Shown piece after piece: positions 24,905 to 34,096 of a stretch of DNA of 64,000 nt. A model generated the notes under the pieces. It saw nothing but the letters and a program-made list of their open reading frames with translations, was not told the origin of the DNA and did no database searches. Both the position numbers and the translations under genes were made by a program. This stretch comes from Sphingobacteriales bacterium (GTDB taxonomy: Bacteria > Bacteroidota > Bacteroidia > Chitinophagales > CAIOSU01): positions 86,147 to 150,146 of the forward strand of contig JAIXOI010000009.1 in NCBI GenBank assembly GCA_027486795.1, given 5' to 3'. Position 1 is the first letter of the stretch; each line of letters opens with the position of its first letter.

Positions 24905-26634
24905 TTCTTGCTGCTATATGCAAAGGTACGTTTGTTCAATTCTTCTTCGGTAAACTCTACTGGCGCTACGCTAGTATCAATTTGCCTTTCTTCAGGGTTT
25001 TTAAGTAGTTGCTGTGCAAGTTCCTTAAACTTGGTTTGGAAAGCTGCCAATGTCCACTGCCCATAGGGGGTATGCCCTCCCTCGTAGCACTGCACTTGGT
25101 ACTCTTCAAAGGTAGTAATATAGCCGCAGTAGGCATTTGAATAGCTGCAAATAATTACCTCACTTACTCCTCGTTGGGCCAAGTTATCCAATACCGTTTG
25201 CCGAAGTCTTTTGGCAGCAATAGTAGTTATTTCTCCAGGAATTGCCACAAAAGCTACTTGGCCCAATGTTACAATTTGTAGAGGCAATGTTTGTGGGGTC
25301 CAAGGCTTATGGTCTAAACCGCCCGACTTGTGAAACACCTTGAAATATTTAATCGTAGGATCAATAAAAGCAGGCACAATAAAACCGGTTACATTTCGAG
25401 TACCCAATAATCTCCGATCGCCCGTTTCAATCAATATCTTTTTAGGGCCTTGTATGCGATACTTTTCATGTATTTTGGTCCGTTCGGCTTTACTTACAAA
25501 CATGGCGCGAGTGTAATCATATACTTTTACCGCTGCTGTTGCAAAGTTGGCTACAGCCACTAGTATTGGTGCCATGCCGGGTCCTTCGGTAGTGCCTTTA
25601 AAAAAGGCCACCCCGTGGCATGATAGAAATGTTTTTGCTTGGGGGTTGTTAGTAAATTCTAGGTCGGGGGTAATATTGGCAAAGTTGGCATGCGATAGCG
25701 CATAATCTATACCTAAGGCTACTGATTCTCCTTTTTCCTGAGCCAGTTCGTTTAGTTCTTTAGCTTTTTCAAATTGTAGTTTGCCATTGTATTTCGCCGA
25801 CTCTATATCATCTTCAAACTTACCTCGGGTCCATTTTTTCTTTTTGTCCCATATATAGTTAGGTGTTACATCTCCCGTGGCTTTTTGTGCAAACACGCTA
25901 ATATAGTCAGGGTTTTGATTGTGCATTTCTGCCTCCAGAAATGTAGAAGCATATCCCTTGTTGTCGGCATTTATTTTAGTATTGTCATTGTGTATGCTAG
26001 TGGTGTGCACGCCAAAAAAGTTGAAACTACCTATTGGCTTACCATCAATGCCATCTACCCTAAACAAATGCATCTCTCGGTCAACGGCTAAGTGGGCATC
26101 TTTCTCGCTTACTTTGGCTACTTCAGGATTCTGGTTATACGCTTTAACTGAGCGGTTAATGGCCACGTCAATATCGGGTGCAAAGCTACCTTTGTTAAAA
26201 CTAATTTTGGCTGGCCTCATTTTACTCTCGGCCTCCACAATGGCGTTTACTATGCCATCAACTATGTTTTGGTACACTTCTGGCACAAAGCCTGGCACGG
26301 CAATATTGTATAGCCCGTAGTGCGAGTATCCACCTGGGCCACTATGGGTATGTTGTGCGGTAAGTAAAACATTTTCGGGTTCAAACTCAAGTTCAGCGTG
26401 GTGGCGTTTGAGTTTTTTCATTACGCCACGCTTAATGGAAATAGTAATAAAGGCAATTTCGGCATTTACGAAAGCAATCTTGCGTTTGGTGGTTAAATCC
26501 CTGACAACGAAGGCCCGCGCGTAAAGTGGGGTTTCTACACCCTTAATGCGGTTATGGAACATACCATAACCCATCATGCCTACATCTTTTTTGAATGCGG
26601 TAATATCTGCTTTGCCAGTGCCTACTTCGTACAT
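24901..26634 (-). CDS. neutral/alkaline ceramidase-like hydrolase
   Basis: The family splits the amide of ceramide into sphingoid base and fatty acid. The 577-residue protein starts at the catalytic domain (YEVGTGKADITAF) with ETPLYARAFVV, metal-binding histidines in VLLTAQHTHSGPGGYSHYGL (about residues 91-110), the nucleophile region AINRSVKAYNQNPE (about 163) matching the family NRSP motif, ATGDVTPNY, and YSNAYCGYITTFEEYQVQ near 500. There is no signal peptide, unlike secreted ceramidases, so this copy appears cytoplasmic. It overlaps the next PLP-enzyme gene by 4 bases. Ceramidase-type chemistry is inferred from motifs; a different N-acyl lipid is possible. Confidence 0.85.
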   Translation of the reverse strand: MYEVGTGKADITAFKKDVGMMGYGMFHNRIKGVETPLYARAFVVRDLTTKRKIAFVNAEIAFITISIKRGVMKKLKRHHAELEFEPENVLLTAQHTHSGPGGYSHYGLYNIAVPGFVPEVYQNIVDGIVNAIVEAESKMRPAKISFNKGSFAPDIDVAINRSVKAYNQNPEVAKVSEKDAHLAVDREMHLFRVDGIDGKPIGSFNFFGVHTTSIHNDNTKINADNKGYASTFLEAEMHNQNPDYISVFAQKATGDVTPNYIWDKKKKWTRGKFEDDIESAKYNGKLQFEKAKELNELAQEKGESVALGIDYALSHANFANITPDLEFTNNPQAKTFLSCHGVAFFKGTTEGPGMAPILVAVANFATAAVKVYDYTRAMFVSKAERTKIHEKYRIQGPKKILIETGDRRLLGTRNVTGFIVPAFIDPTIKYFKVFHKSGGLDHKPWTPQTLPLQIVTLGQVAFVAIPGEITTIAAKRLRQTVLDNLAQRGVSEVIICSYSNAYCGYITTFEEYQVQCYEGGHTPYGQWTLAAFQTKFKELAQQLLKNPEERQIDTSVAPVEFTEEELNKRTFAYSSKK

Positions 26635-26651
26635 AGTTGCGCGCTTAACTC

Positions 26652-26758
26652 GTTATTGTTTTTCGAAAACTCGGCCCCATTTTCTAGTGATAACTATAAT
26701 AGCTATGAGCGTGGCAGATGGCAAAAAGTTGCCTGCCGCCAACAATAACATAGTTATC
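26652..26758. repeat. nested inverted repeats between receptor and ceramidase genes
   Basis: GTTATTGT (26652-26659) and GATAACTAT (26689-26697) recur inverted at 26742-26749 and 26750-26758. Inside is a hairpin GGCA-gat-GGCAA / TTGCC-TGCC (26713-26737) with loop AAAG. The structure follows the stop of the minus-strand receptor gene and may end its transcript or shape the ceramidase leader. Confidence 0.45.
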
Positions 26759-26819
26759 GAACTAATTTAAGGCTTTTGTTCTACTAAAACAATCAACAAG
26801 TAATAAGGGCAACTAATTC

Positions 26820-29180
26820 CTAAAACTGGTATGCAACCTGGAAGGTATAGTTACGTGGGGCTTCCATAAAGGCTGGGCGTAAAGTATATTGGTTGTTGGT
26901 AAGGTTCTTTACAATAAAAGAAATCTTTGCATCGTCGGTAATATTGTATGCTATGCGGGCATCCAAAACTGATTCGCCTTTATCGTTTTCTTTCCGATAA
27001 CCCGATACGTTGTTGATACCAAACTGCCCGATGTTTTTCATAAAACTGAAGTATGTACCGGTAATACCAAGGGTTATCTTTTTGTAAGTAGCCTCAGCAT
27101 CAGCCTTTGCAGAGTGCTTAAACCGGAAGGTGAGGTATTTACCATCTGGGTTAGCAGGGTCATCTTCGTAGTTTAAATCGATAGGCGAAATGTAAGTATA
27201 ACCCAACATAATGTTTACTGGTATTCTAAATACTTTGCCTTGGCCTACTAATGACATATCAAACCCAGAAATTCGAGCATCGGTATAGTTTTGGGCTTGC
27301 GTGGTCAATACACCTTCAACCAATAAAAACTCAATCATGTCGGTATATTGGGTTACAAATCCGGCCATGTCAACATATCCTTTCCAGTCGTCAGTTATTT
27401 TAAGTAGCTGTTTTACACCAATTTCTGCGTTCCAGCCATGTTCGGGTTGCAATTCGGGGTTCGGTATTACACTTACACCTGAGCGTTTGGTGGCCACATA
27501 CTTTTCGGCAATAGTAGGGTAGCGGTATCCTTGTCCGAACGATGCCCTGATGTAGGTGGCTTCTGTAGCTTGGAAGTTTACACCAGAACGAACAATAGGG
27601 TATAAAACAGGTTTTAGCGTATCCATTTGGTTAAACTCAGCCCTGAAACCTAAGTTAAAGGTAAGACGTTGAAAGAATTTCTTATCCACTTGCAAAAACA
27701 AAGCAGCGTTTGTGGCATTTCGTTCACCAAAAGTTTCGCTGGTAACGCTAGTAAAAAAGCCAGCTACACCAGTTACAAAGTTCAAGCCTAGGCGTTTCAA
27801 CTCGCTATGGAAATTATATTCGCCATAGCCTTGGTTGGCCACAGAGCTTTCTCCTGAACTGTTGCTATATCGGGTGCGATAAAACCTACCTTTAAAACTA
27901 TGTTGGTTTTGCCTCTTATCGAAGTAGGTCAGCCATGGGTCAATGCTAACGGGTGTAGATGAGAAAGTGCCAATTTCGGCAGGTAAGTATGCATAAGCAT
28001 CTCTTGGTATGTTGCTTTTAACATAGCTAGGTATGTCAGCCTCATTTACGCCATTTTCCAGTGCGTTTAGGTATTGTTGTAAATATAATCCGCTCGAATC
28101 GGTAATGCTACCCTCTGGTGTATTTGCCCAGCCTTTCCAAAGAAAAAAGTAGCCGCCGCCCTGCGCCGAAATATTGGTATTTACACCCATACTCAACCTA
28201 TCGTTCTTTTTGCTTCGGTACCTCAATTTAACAAAAGTGTTCAATCTGCGCTGGTTGTTGGCATAAAGGTAGTTGGCATCTTGAAACGCGGTTCCACTAA
28301 TTACTAGGTCAAGGTTTTTGAAACGTTTGCGGTGCGCAAAGTTGGCTCCACCAAACATAGGGCGCTGATCCCACCAAATAAGGTCTTTCTTGTTGCCGCT
28401 GAAAGGGTTCTCGTAAAAACCATAAAACACGGTCAGTTTAGTGTACGACTCTTCAGTAGCGTTGCTAGTAATCAAGTTAATAATGCCATTAAGTGCCGAA
28501 GAACCATAGGCAGCCGATGATGCACCTTTGATCACTTCAATCTGTTGGATGTTTTCCATTGGCAACGATGCAAAATCGATTATGCCATTATCGGGTTTTA
28601 ACAATGGTATACCATCCAACAACATCATAACCCTGCTACCAGCACCTGCACTGTACCCGGCACCGCCGCGAATGTTTACTTGCTCACCAACCAAATTTAC
28701 CCCTGGAACCTTGTTTAACGCTTGGTCAATAGAGGTGGCGTTTGAGTTGGAAATAAAGGTTGGCGATAGTATCTCCATCGATACGGTTTGTTCGCCAATG
28801 CCCTGCTTGTATTTTCCACCCGTTACTACGGTTATTTCTATTTGATTGATAGAATCGAGCATAGTGAAGCTGAGGTTCACAGTTTGTCCAGCATCCAAAC
28901 GTACTTTTTTATACGTGGTTTTCATGCCCAACGAACTAACCTGCAAATCGTAATTGCCAGCTTTTAGCTGCATCGAAAACTTGCCATCTAAGTCGGTAAC
29001 GGTTCCTAAACCAGGTCCGTAGGTTACAGTGGCAAACGGCAGTAGTTCACCAGATTTTTCTTCTTTTACAATTCCGTTTATAGTACCTAGGCCCAACGAA
29101 TCACTCACTTGGCCTTGCATGGATGCAGGCAAGCAAAGCAACAAAAAAAGTAGAATAGAATAAGTGTAGTTCTTTTTCAT
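26820..29180 (-). CDS. TonB-dependent outer-membrane receptor (downstream copy)
   Basis: The 786-residue receptor imports a ligand across the outer membrane using TonB energy. I start it at the ATG at 29180, giving signal peptide KKNYTYSILLFLLLCLPASMQ. A carboxypeptidase-regulatory-like domain follows (INGIVKEEKSGELLPFATVT), then a plug (SNATSIDQALNKVPGVNLVG, LDGIPLLKPDNG, VIKGASSAAYGSSALNGIIN) and a beta-barrel ending RNYTFQVAYQF with the terminal aromatic. No SusD-type partner is adjacent. It is a paralogue of the next receptor upstream, from which it is separated by a terminator and its own -7 element, so regulation may differ. Ligand unknown. Confidence 0.9.
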   Translation of the reverse strand: MKKNYTYSILLFLLLCLPASMQGQVSDSLGLGTINGIVKEEKSGELLPFATVTYGPGLGTVTDLDGKFSMQLKAGNYDLQVSSLGMKTTYKKVRLDAGQTVNLSFTMLDSINQIEITVVTGGKYKQGIGEQTVSMEILSPTFISNSNATSIDQALNKVPGVNLVGEQVNIRGGAGYSAGAGSRVMMLLDGIPLLKPDNGIIDFASLPMENIQQIEVIKGASSAAYGSSALNGIINLITSNATEESYTKLTVFYGFYENPFSGNKKDLIWWDQRPMFGGANFAHRKRFKNLDLVISGTAFQDANYLYANNQRRLNTFVKLRYRSKKNDRLSMGVNTNISAQGGGYFFLWKGWANTPEGSITDSSGLYLQQYLNALENGVNEADIPSYVKSNIPRDAYAYLPAEIGTFSSTPVSIDPWLTYFDKRQNQHSFKGRFYRTRYSNSSGESSVANQGYGEYNFHSELKRLGLNFVTGVAGFFTSVTSETFGERNATNAALFLQVDKKFFQRLTFNLGFRAEFNQMDTLKPVLYPIVRSGVNFQATEATYIRASFGQGYRYPTIAEKYVATKRSGVSVIPNPELQPEHGWNAEIGVKQLLKITDDWKGYVDMAGFVTQYTDMIEFLLVEGVLTTQAQNYTDARISGFDMSLVGQGKVFRIPVNIMLGYTYISPIDLNYEDDPANPDGKYLTFRFKHSAKADAEATYKKITLGITGTYFSFMKNIGQFGINNVSGYRKENDKGESVLDARIAYNITDDAKISFIVKNLTNNQYTLRPAFMEAPRNYTFQVAYQF

Positions 29181-29230
29181 AAGCACCATTTGGTGAGTAT
29201 AAAAGTTTGTTAAGCGAGTGTTATCAGTGT

Positions 29231-29238
29231 CAAAACTA
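29231..29238 (-). promoter_or_regulatory. -7 element TAGTTTTG of the downstream receptor gene
   Basis: This is an exact TAnnTTTG match on the minus strand, 50 bases before the ATG at 29180 and just past the upstream gene's terminator. Confidence 0.5.
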
Positions 29239-29301
29239 ATCAATCCGGCAAATTTTGGCGTTCGGACAGGTTTAGTCGTACTCCTATATTTGTGGAAAAT
29301 T

Positions 29302-29346
29302 AAAAACCGGCTAACGATGGTGGTGTTTCCAAAACGTTAGCCGGTT
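29302..29346 (-). terminator. intrinsic terminator of the upstream receptor gene
   Basis: A 12-bp perfect stem (29305-29316 with 29335-29346) is followed on the minus strand by TTTAATTTT. It lies about 80 bases after the stop at 29425 and separates the two receptor genes into two transcripts. Confidence 0.75.
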
Positions 29347-29424
29347 GATAACTTAATTATTCTAGTTGAAATTACAAGTGCATTTCACACTCAATGTTAA
29401 ATGATAAGTCAACTAGCGATTCAA

Positions 29425-31812
29425 TTAAAATTCTAGTGACATTTGAACGGTGTAGTTGCGGGGCTGGCTCAAATAAGCCGGACGCTCCATCATTACTTGG
29501 TTCAACACGTTTTTACAAATTAGCGAAATTTTGATTTTCGGAGAAACGTTGTAGGCCATGCGCAAATCAAGCAAGGTATTTCCGCGCTCATTTTTCTCAC
29601 GGAATTCTTTCAAGCCAGAAAAAGCTTTCGTTCCAAGACTCTGCTCGAATGTTATAATTGCATCACTTACAAACAGGAAATCAATACTTTCCATAAAGCT
29701 AGTGTATTGAACACTGGCACCAAATTCAAATTTCTTTACACCAATTTGGGCATCAAATTTTATCGTATGGCGGTTACGATATTTCAAAATGTTTTTTTCT
29801 GATGAAGAAGTGCCTGCATATGTTGGCATACCATCCCTAGCAAACCCAGTTGAGACAGCATTATCGCCTTGATCATTAAACAGCACCAATGTATCGTTCC
29901 AGTTCAACGATTTAGGATCGATGTAGGTATAACCAGCTAGGATTTGAAGGGGGAATTTGTTCGCAATCTCACCTTGTCCTATAAGTGTCAATTCGGCACC
30001 CATGATGCGAGTATCGCCTATGTTTTGTGAGCTAAAGCCTAAACCAAACAAAGGTGGAAGTGATGGTCCAAATTGGCCGAAGGTGAACTCCATCATGTTT
30101 TTGTATTGGTTAATAAAACCGGCAAGATCGACATAACCTAACCATTTACCTAACTTAACACCTTGTTTAACACCGATTTCGGCGCTCCATCCTGTCTCAG
30201 GCTGAAGTTCTGGGTTCGGAAATATACCAATACCGCCTACGTTGGTGTTTACAAATTTCTCGGCAATGGTAGGAAAACGGTAACCTTGGCCCCAAGATGC
30301 TCGGATGAAGGTAGCTTCGGCTGCTTGGTAGTTCAAACCAGCGCGGAACACGGGTAGTGCATCACTGGTAAAGGTATCGATACGGAAATATTCGTAACGA
30401 ACGCCAAAACCTACTGTTAGTTTTTCAAAGAATTTTTTCTCTATCTGAGCGTACACGGCAAAATTGCTACCATTGTGCTTGCCTACTAAAGATGCAGTAT
30501 CATCAGCGCCGCCTGGAGGGCGCACATCAGCATAGTAACCTGCTACACCTGCCACTACGTTCATTTCAATAGGTACAAAACGGCGTTGGTATTGGAATTC
30601 GCCATAGAACAACTGCGGCAATGAACCTTGACCCGTGTTATTGGTATTCAAAGCGTTGAAATAACGAGCAGTAAATTTGTAGCGGTTATCTCTTTTGTCA
30701 AAATAGGTTAAGAATGGGTCGGCAGTGAAACGCAGGGTTGAGTAATCTGATACGGAACCAGGAAGCGGTCGGTATGCTGAGCTATCAGCATCATTCCAAA
30801 GGAAGAAGGTGCTACCAGTACTATTGTAGGCGTTTAAGTTAACACCGTAAGATAGGCCAGCTACTTTTTTAGGCCTGTGGCGCAATTTGATACTGGTGCG
30901 CACTTCTTGGTTGCTTCCACCTTCCAAATGGCTTTTGGTTGCATTAAAGCTGGCACTCATTACAAAATCCCACTGGCCAAATTTGTGGCGGTGCACAATA
31001 TTGCCACCACCAAACAGTGGTTGGTTACGGCCCCACCAAATATATTGGCCTTGCTTAGGGTTTTCGGTAAAACCAGTGTACATAATTACTTTGGTAAAAG
31101 GCTCGTTTTTAGGCCAAGCAGTTACCACGTTTATTACACCGTTCAATGCCGAAGAACCATATAGTGCCGATGCGGCACCTTTTACTACTTCTACTTGCTC
31201 TACGTTTTCGGTAGGTATAAAGCTCCATTTTACGTCGGCAGCATCGGCAGTAAGTAGCGGAATGTCGTCAACTAGCACCAATACGCGGCTACCAGCACCA
31301 TAGCTCCAACCACTACCACCACGAATGTTGGCTTGGCCATCCACTATAGTTACACCTGGCACTTTTTCCATGGCCTCATCCATATCAAAAGCGCTAGAGT
31401 TATCAATAATGTTACGGTTCAATACTTCAACTGTAACAATCTCTTCTCCCAATGCTTTTGCAAATTTACCACCTACAACGGTAGTGATGCCCAATACTTG
31501 GGTTTGGGTAGCTCCTTTGTGGTTCTGAACTGTTTCTTGCCCCGAGGTGATAGTTACGGTGTAAGAGGCAGCGGTATACCCCACGTTAGAAAACTTGATT
31601 TCGTGTGTGCCGGCGGGCAACGATAGTGTGTATACTCCATCAAAATCGGTGGTGGTACCAGTGCCATTGGGTCCAGCTACTGCGGCGAACGGAACCGGCT
31701 CACCAGTAACGGCGTCGGTAAATTTACCCGTAAGCGTGCCATTTTGTGCCCAAGCAGTGCCGAAACACAGCATTAAAACAGAAATAAGCAGACTTGATCT
31801 AAAAGTGCTCAT
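29425..31812 (-). CDS. TonB-dependent outer-membrane receptor (upstream copy)
   Basis: The 795-residue receptor has a signal peptide (FRSSLLISVLMLCFGTAWAQ), a regulatory-like domain (GKFTDAVTGEPVPFAAVA), a plug (FDMDEAMEKVPGVTIVDG, GAGSRVLVLVDDIPLLTADA, VVKGAASALYGSSALNGVIN) and a 22-strand-type barrel ending RNYTVQMSLEF. Shared blocks with the adjacent receptor, such as YIRASFGQGYRYPTIAEK against FIRASWGQGYRFPTIAEK, and the same order throughout show a tandem duplication that has diverged. Ligand is unknown. An exact TATCTTTG element lies upstream. Confidence 0.9.
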   Translation of the reverse strand: MSTFRSSLLISVLMLCFGTAWAQNGTLTGKFTDAVTGEPVPFAAVAGPNGTGTTTDFDGVYTLSLPAGTHEIKFSNVGYTAASYTVTITSGQETVQNHKGATQTQVLGITTVVGGKFAKALGEEIVTVEVLNRNIIDNSSAFDMDEAMEKVPGVTIVDGQANIRGGSGWSYGAGSRVLVLVDDIPLLTADAADVKWSFIPTENVEQVEVVKGAASALYGSSALNGVINVVTAWPKNEPFTKVIMYTGFTENPKQGQYIWWGRNQPLFGGGNIVHRHKFGQWDFVMSASFNATKSHLEGGSNQEVRTSIKLRHRPKKVAGLSYGVNLNAYNSTGSTFFLWNDADSSAYRPLPGSVSDYSTLRFTADPFLTYFDKRDNRYKFTARYFNALNTNNTGQGSLPQLFYGEFQYQRRFVPIEMNVVAGVAGYYADVRPPGGADDTASLVGKHNGSNFAVYAQIEKKFFEKLTVGFGVRYEYFRIDTFTSDALPVFRAGLNYQAAEATFIRASWGQGYRFPTIAEKFVNTNVGGIGIFPNPELQPETGWSAEIGVKQGVKLGKWLGYVDLAGFINQYKNMMEFTFGQFGPSLPPLFGLGFSSQNIGDTRIMGAELTLIGQGEIANKFPLQILAGYTYIDPKSLNWNDTLVLFNDQGDNAVSTGFARDGMPTYAGTSSSEKNILKYRNRHTIKFDAQIGVKKFEFGASVQYTSFMESIDFLFVSDAIITFEQSLGTKAFSGLKEFREKNERGNTLLDLRMAYNVSPKIKISLICKNVLNQVMMERPAYLSQPRNYTVQMSLEF

Positions 31813-32117
31813 AATTGTGCGGTTAGTTAAGTAAGAGGGTTAATTTTTTATAGGGGTTAAATCTTTTTTTATCTTCTAGACTGCAAAAACCAGCTTAATG
31901 TTAAGTTCATCTTGTTTTGAAGTTGACAAAGATAATTTTCTTTTCCAAAAAACACACCTCGGTAACAATTTAGACTCAAAATGTTACACTTGCATGTTCG
32001 CCCTCAGCAGCATCTGCGGGTGTATGCGGTTAAGGCCACTTGCTGTAACGTAATTAATGCAATAGTTTTTTTGAAAAAATGCTATTTTTACCGCTCGCAC
32101 ATTTCAAACATAAATTT
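31813..32117. other. divergent intergenic region
   Basis: About 300 bases separate the minus-strand receptor and the plus-strand PKD protein. Besides the minus-strand -7 element at 31927-31934, I see T-rich near-matches (TAGTTTTT about 32061) that could serve the plus-strand gene. There is no ORF and no clear RNA structure. Confidence 0.4.
31927..31934 (-). promoter_or_regulatory. -7 element TATCTTTG of the upstream receptor gene
   Basis: This is an exact TAnnTTTG match on the minus strand, about 114 bases before the ATG at 31812, implying a leader of roughly 105 bases. No known riboswitch fold is recognisable in that leader. Confidence 0.5.
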
Positions 32118-33956
32118 ATGTATAAAGTAATTTTACTCCTCCTTGTGGTATTGGTTAGTTTTGGCAACGCAATTGCTCAATCTTGTGCTACTTGCAATAT
32201 CGATTCGTTGGCGCTATCGCCAGCCAGTAATTACCCTGATGGAGCCCTATACCCCGATCCGTTTCCTACCATAACCCAAGGCGTGGCATACGATACCAGT
32301 ATTACCTATGTAATGCCTAAAAGCTATGATACTGGTATACCAGGTGTAGGAGTAGTAAATGTGGATCAAGTAAAGATAAGCAGTGTGTCGGGCTTGCCGA
32401 GTGGATTAACTTGGACTTGTAATGTGCCCAGCTGTACTTTTTTCCCGCAGCAGAACCAGTATGGCTGTGTGCGCATTTGCGGCACCAGCTTTGCGCCTCC
32501 GGGTACATATGCCATTACCATTACTGTAATTGGCACGGCGTTGGGCGTGCAACAACCCATCACTTTCAATTTGGAAGTTGATGTAGTGCAAGGTGCTGTA
32601 AATACAGGCAGTTTTACGGCTAACAATACTTCTGGTTGCGATAGTGTAACGGCCTCATTTGAAGCCATAATTGATGGCACCCCGAACCCAACCACCTATG
32701 CCTGGGATTTTGGTAACGGAAACACCAGCACTAGCAAAATACCACCTACCCAAACATACACTGCTCCTGGTACTTACCCAGTTGTGCTAGAAACCAACAT
32801 TGGTAACTTAAGGCTTACTGCCCTATCGCTTACCTCCGTAAATGAGAACTGGGAAGATGCGGCCCTTGAATGTAATGATGTGATACCCATTGTAAACTTA
32901 CCCCAGTGCGCTGCCAACACCAAGCCCGACCTGCTGATAAGGGTGTACGACGGTAGCTCGAACCTAGTATATACCACATCGGAAAAAACAGACCAAAACC
33001 CAACGGTAAGTTGGAGCGGTATTGCTGTTGATATAACCAACGGCCCTTACACCATCCAGATTTATGATATTGATCTTATCGGTGAAGATTTTATTGGCAC
33101 CTTCTCGCTTAATAATCTAACAGTTGGTACCAACAATTTTAGTGGCAACCTTACCAGCGGCAGTTATACCTTTGCCTTTGTGCCTACTGTAACTTATACC
33201 GATACCGTAAATGTAGAGGTGTTTGCTACCCCAGCGGCACCCGTGCTTACCAATATTGAGGGCATCAATACCTTTTGCCAAGGCGATAGCGTAACACTAG
33301 TTTCGAGTGCTGCCGATACATACCAGTGGATTAAAGACGGCATTGAAATAGCCGGCGCTACCGATTCGTTGCTGGTAGTGAATGCCAGTGGCGCATACGG
33401 CGTGAAAATTACAGTTGGCGCAGGTGGCTGTATTGCCGAAGCCGACGTGTTGGATACTATTACGGTAAATGCTAATCCTGGTATTCCTAATGTATCTTAC
33501 ACGGCATCGTTGAACAGGCTTACCACCAACAACAGTGGCAGCAATAGCCGCCAATGGTATTACAATGGGCAACCAATACCAGGCGCCACCGATGGCTTCT
33601 ACAGCGACCCAGTTGCTGGAGTATATACATTAGAGTTTACCAATTCGGCGGGTTGCAAGAGCCTATCGGCGCCGTTTACATTTACCAGCGTTGCCAACCT
33701 AGGCGACAATACCTTGGACTTTAATCTTTACCCTAACCCAACCAAGGGCTTGGTAAGTTTGCAGGTAGGCACTGTAAACAGTCCAGTTACATGTAATGTA
33801 TATAGCGTAGTGGGTAAGCTGGTATATACTACCACCATTAGTGCTGGCAGTACTCAATTAGATATAAATCTTAGCGATTTATCCAACGGTATGTATATGG
33901 TAGAACTGCTCTCTGGCAGCGATAAGGGCATACAGCGCTTGGTAATCAATAAGTAA
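32118..33956 (+). CDS. PKD-domain T9SS type A surface protein
   Basis: I start it at the ATG at 32118, which gives a clean signal peptide (YKVILLLLVVLVSFGNAIAQ). The N-terminal 160 residues carry VDQVKISSVSGLPSGLTWTC, GCVRICGTSFAPPGTYAITI and a final strand. This resembles the domain shared by the next three genes. A PKD-like module follows (TTYAWDFGNGNTST, TYTAPGTYPVVLE), then an Ig-like segment (FCQGDSVTLVSSAADTYQWI) and a second one. The C-terminus is a type A sorting domain (FNLYPNPTKGLVSLQV, VYSVVGKLVYTTTI, GMYMVELLSG). It is likely a surface adhesin or structural protein with unknown ligand. Confidence 0.83.
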   Translation: MYKVILLLLVVLVSFGNAIAQSCATCNIDSLALSPASNYPDGALYPDPFPTITQGVAYDTSITYVMPKSYDTGIPGVGVVNVDQVKISSVSGLPSGLTWTCNVPSCTFFPQQNQYGCVRICGTSFAPPGTYAITITVIGTALGVQQPITFNLEVDVVQGAVNTGSFTANNTSGCDSVTASFEAIIDGTPNPTTYAWDFGNGNTSTSKIPPTQTYTAPGTYPVVLETNIGNLRLTALSLTSVNENWEDAALECNDVIPIVNLPQCAANTKPDLLIRVYDGSSNLVYTTSEKTDQNPTVSWSGIAVDITNGPYTIQIYDIDLIGEDFIGTFSLNNLTVGTNNFSGNLTSGSYTFAFVPTVTYTDTVNVEVFATPAAPVLTNIEGINTFCQGDSVTLVSSAADTYQWIKDGIEIAGATDSLLVVNASGAYGVKITVGAGGCIAEADVLDTITVNANPGIPNVSYTASLNRLTTNNSGSNSRQWYYNGQPIPGATDGFYSDPVAGVYTLEFTNSAGCKSLSAPFTFTSVANLGDNTLDFNLYPNPTKGLVSLQVGTVNSPVTCNVYSVVGKLVYTTTISAGSTQLDINLSDLSNGMYMVELLSGSDKGIQRLVINK

Positions 33957-34096
33957 ATTATAGGCGTTTTGTCGATAATAACAGTTAATTGTTGAAAAAA
34001 TACTGTTAGTAGCACATACACCTAATTATAAAATCTATAACTTAGCCTAATCTTAAGTAACCCATTAAAACCTAACAAATAACAAAAATTTACACC

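Noticed and set aside
26820-31812. SusC/SusD polysaccharide-utilisation locus
   Set aside because: No SusD-like lipoprotein or glycoside hydrolase gene is adjacent, and the receptors lack the long SusC length.
31950-32060. Possible cobalamin riboswitch, because a GCCACT-like box lies upstream of a receptor gene
   Set aside because: The box is on the plus strand, away from the minus-strand receptor, and no B12-box structure or partner helices could be drawn.
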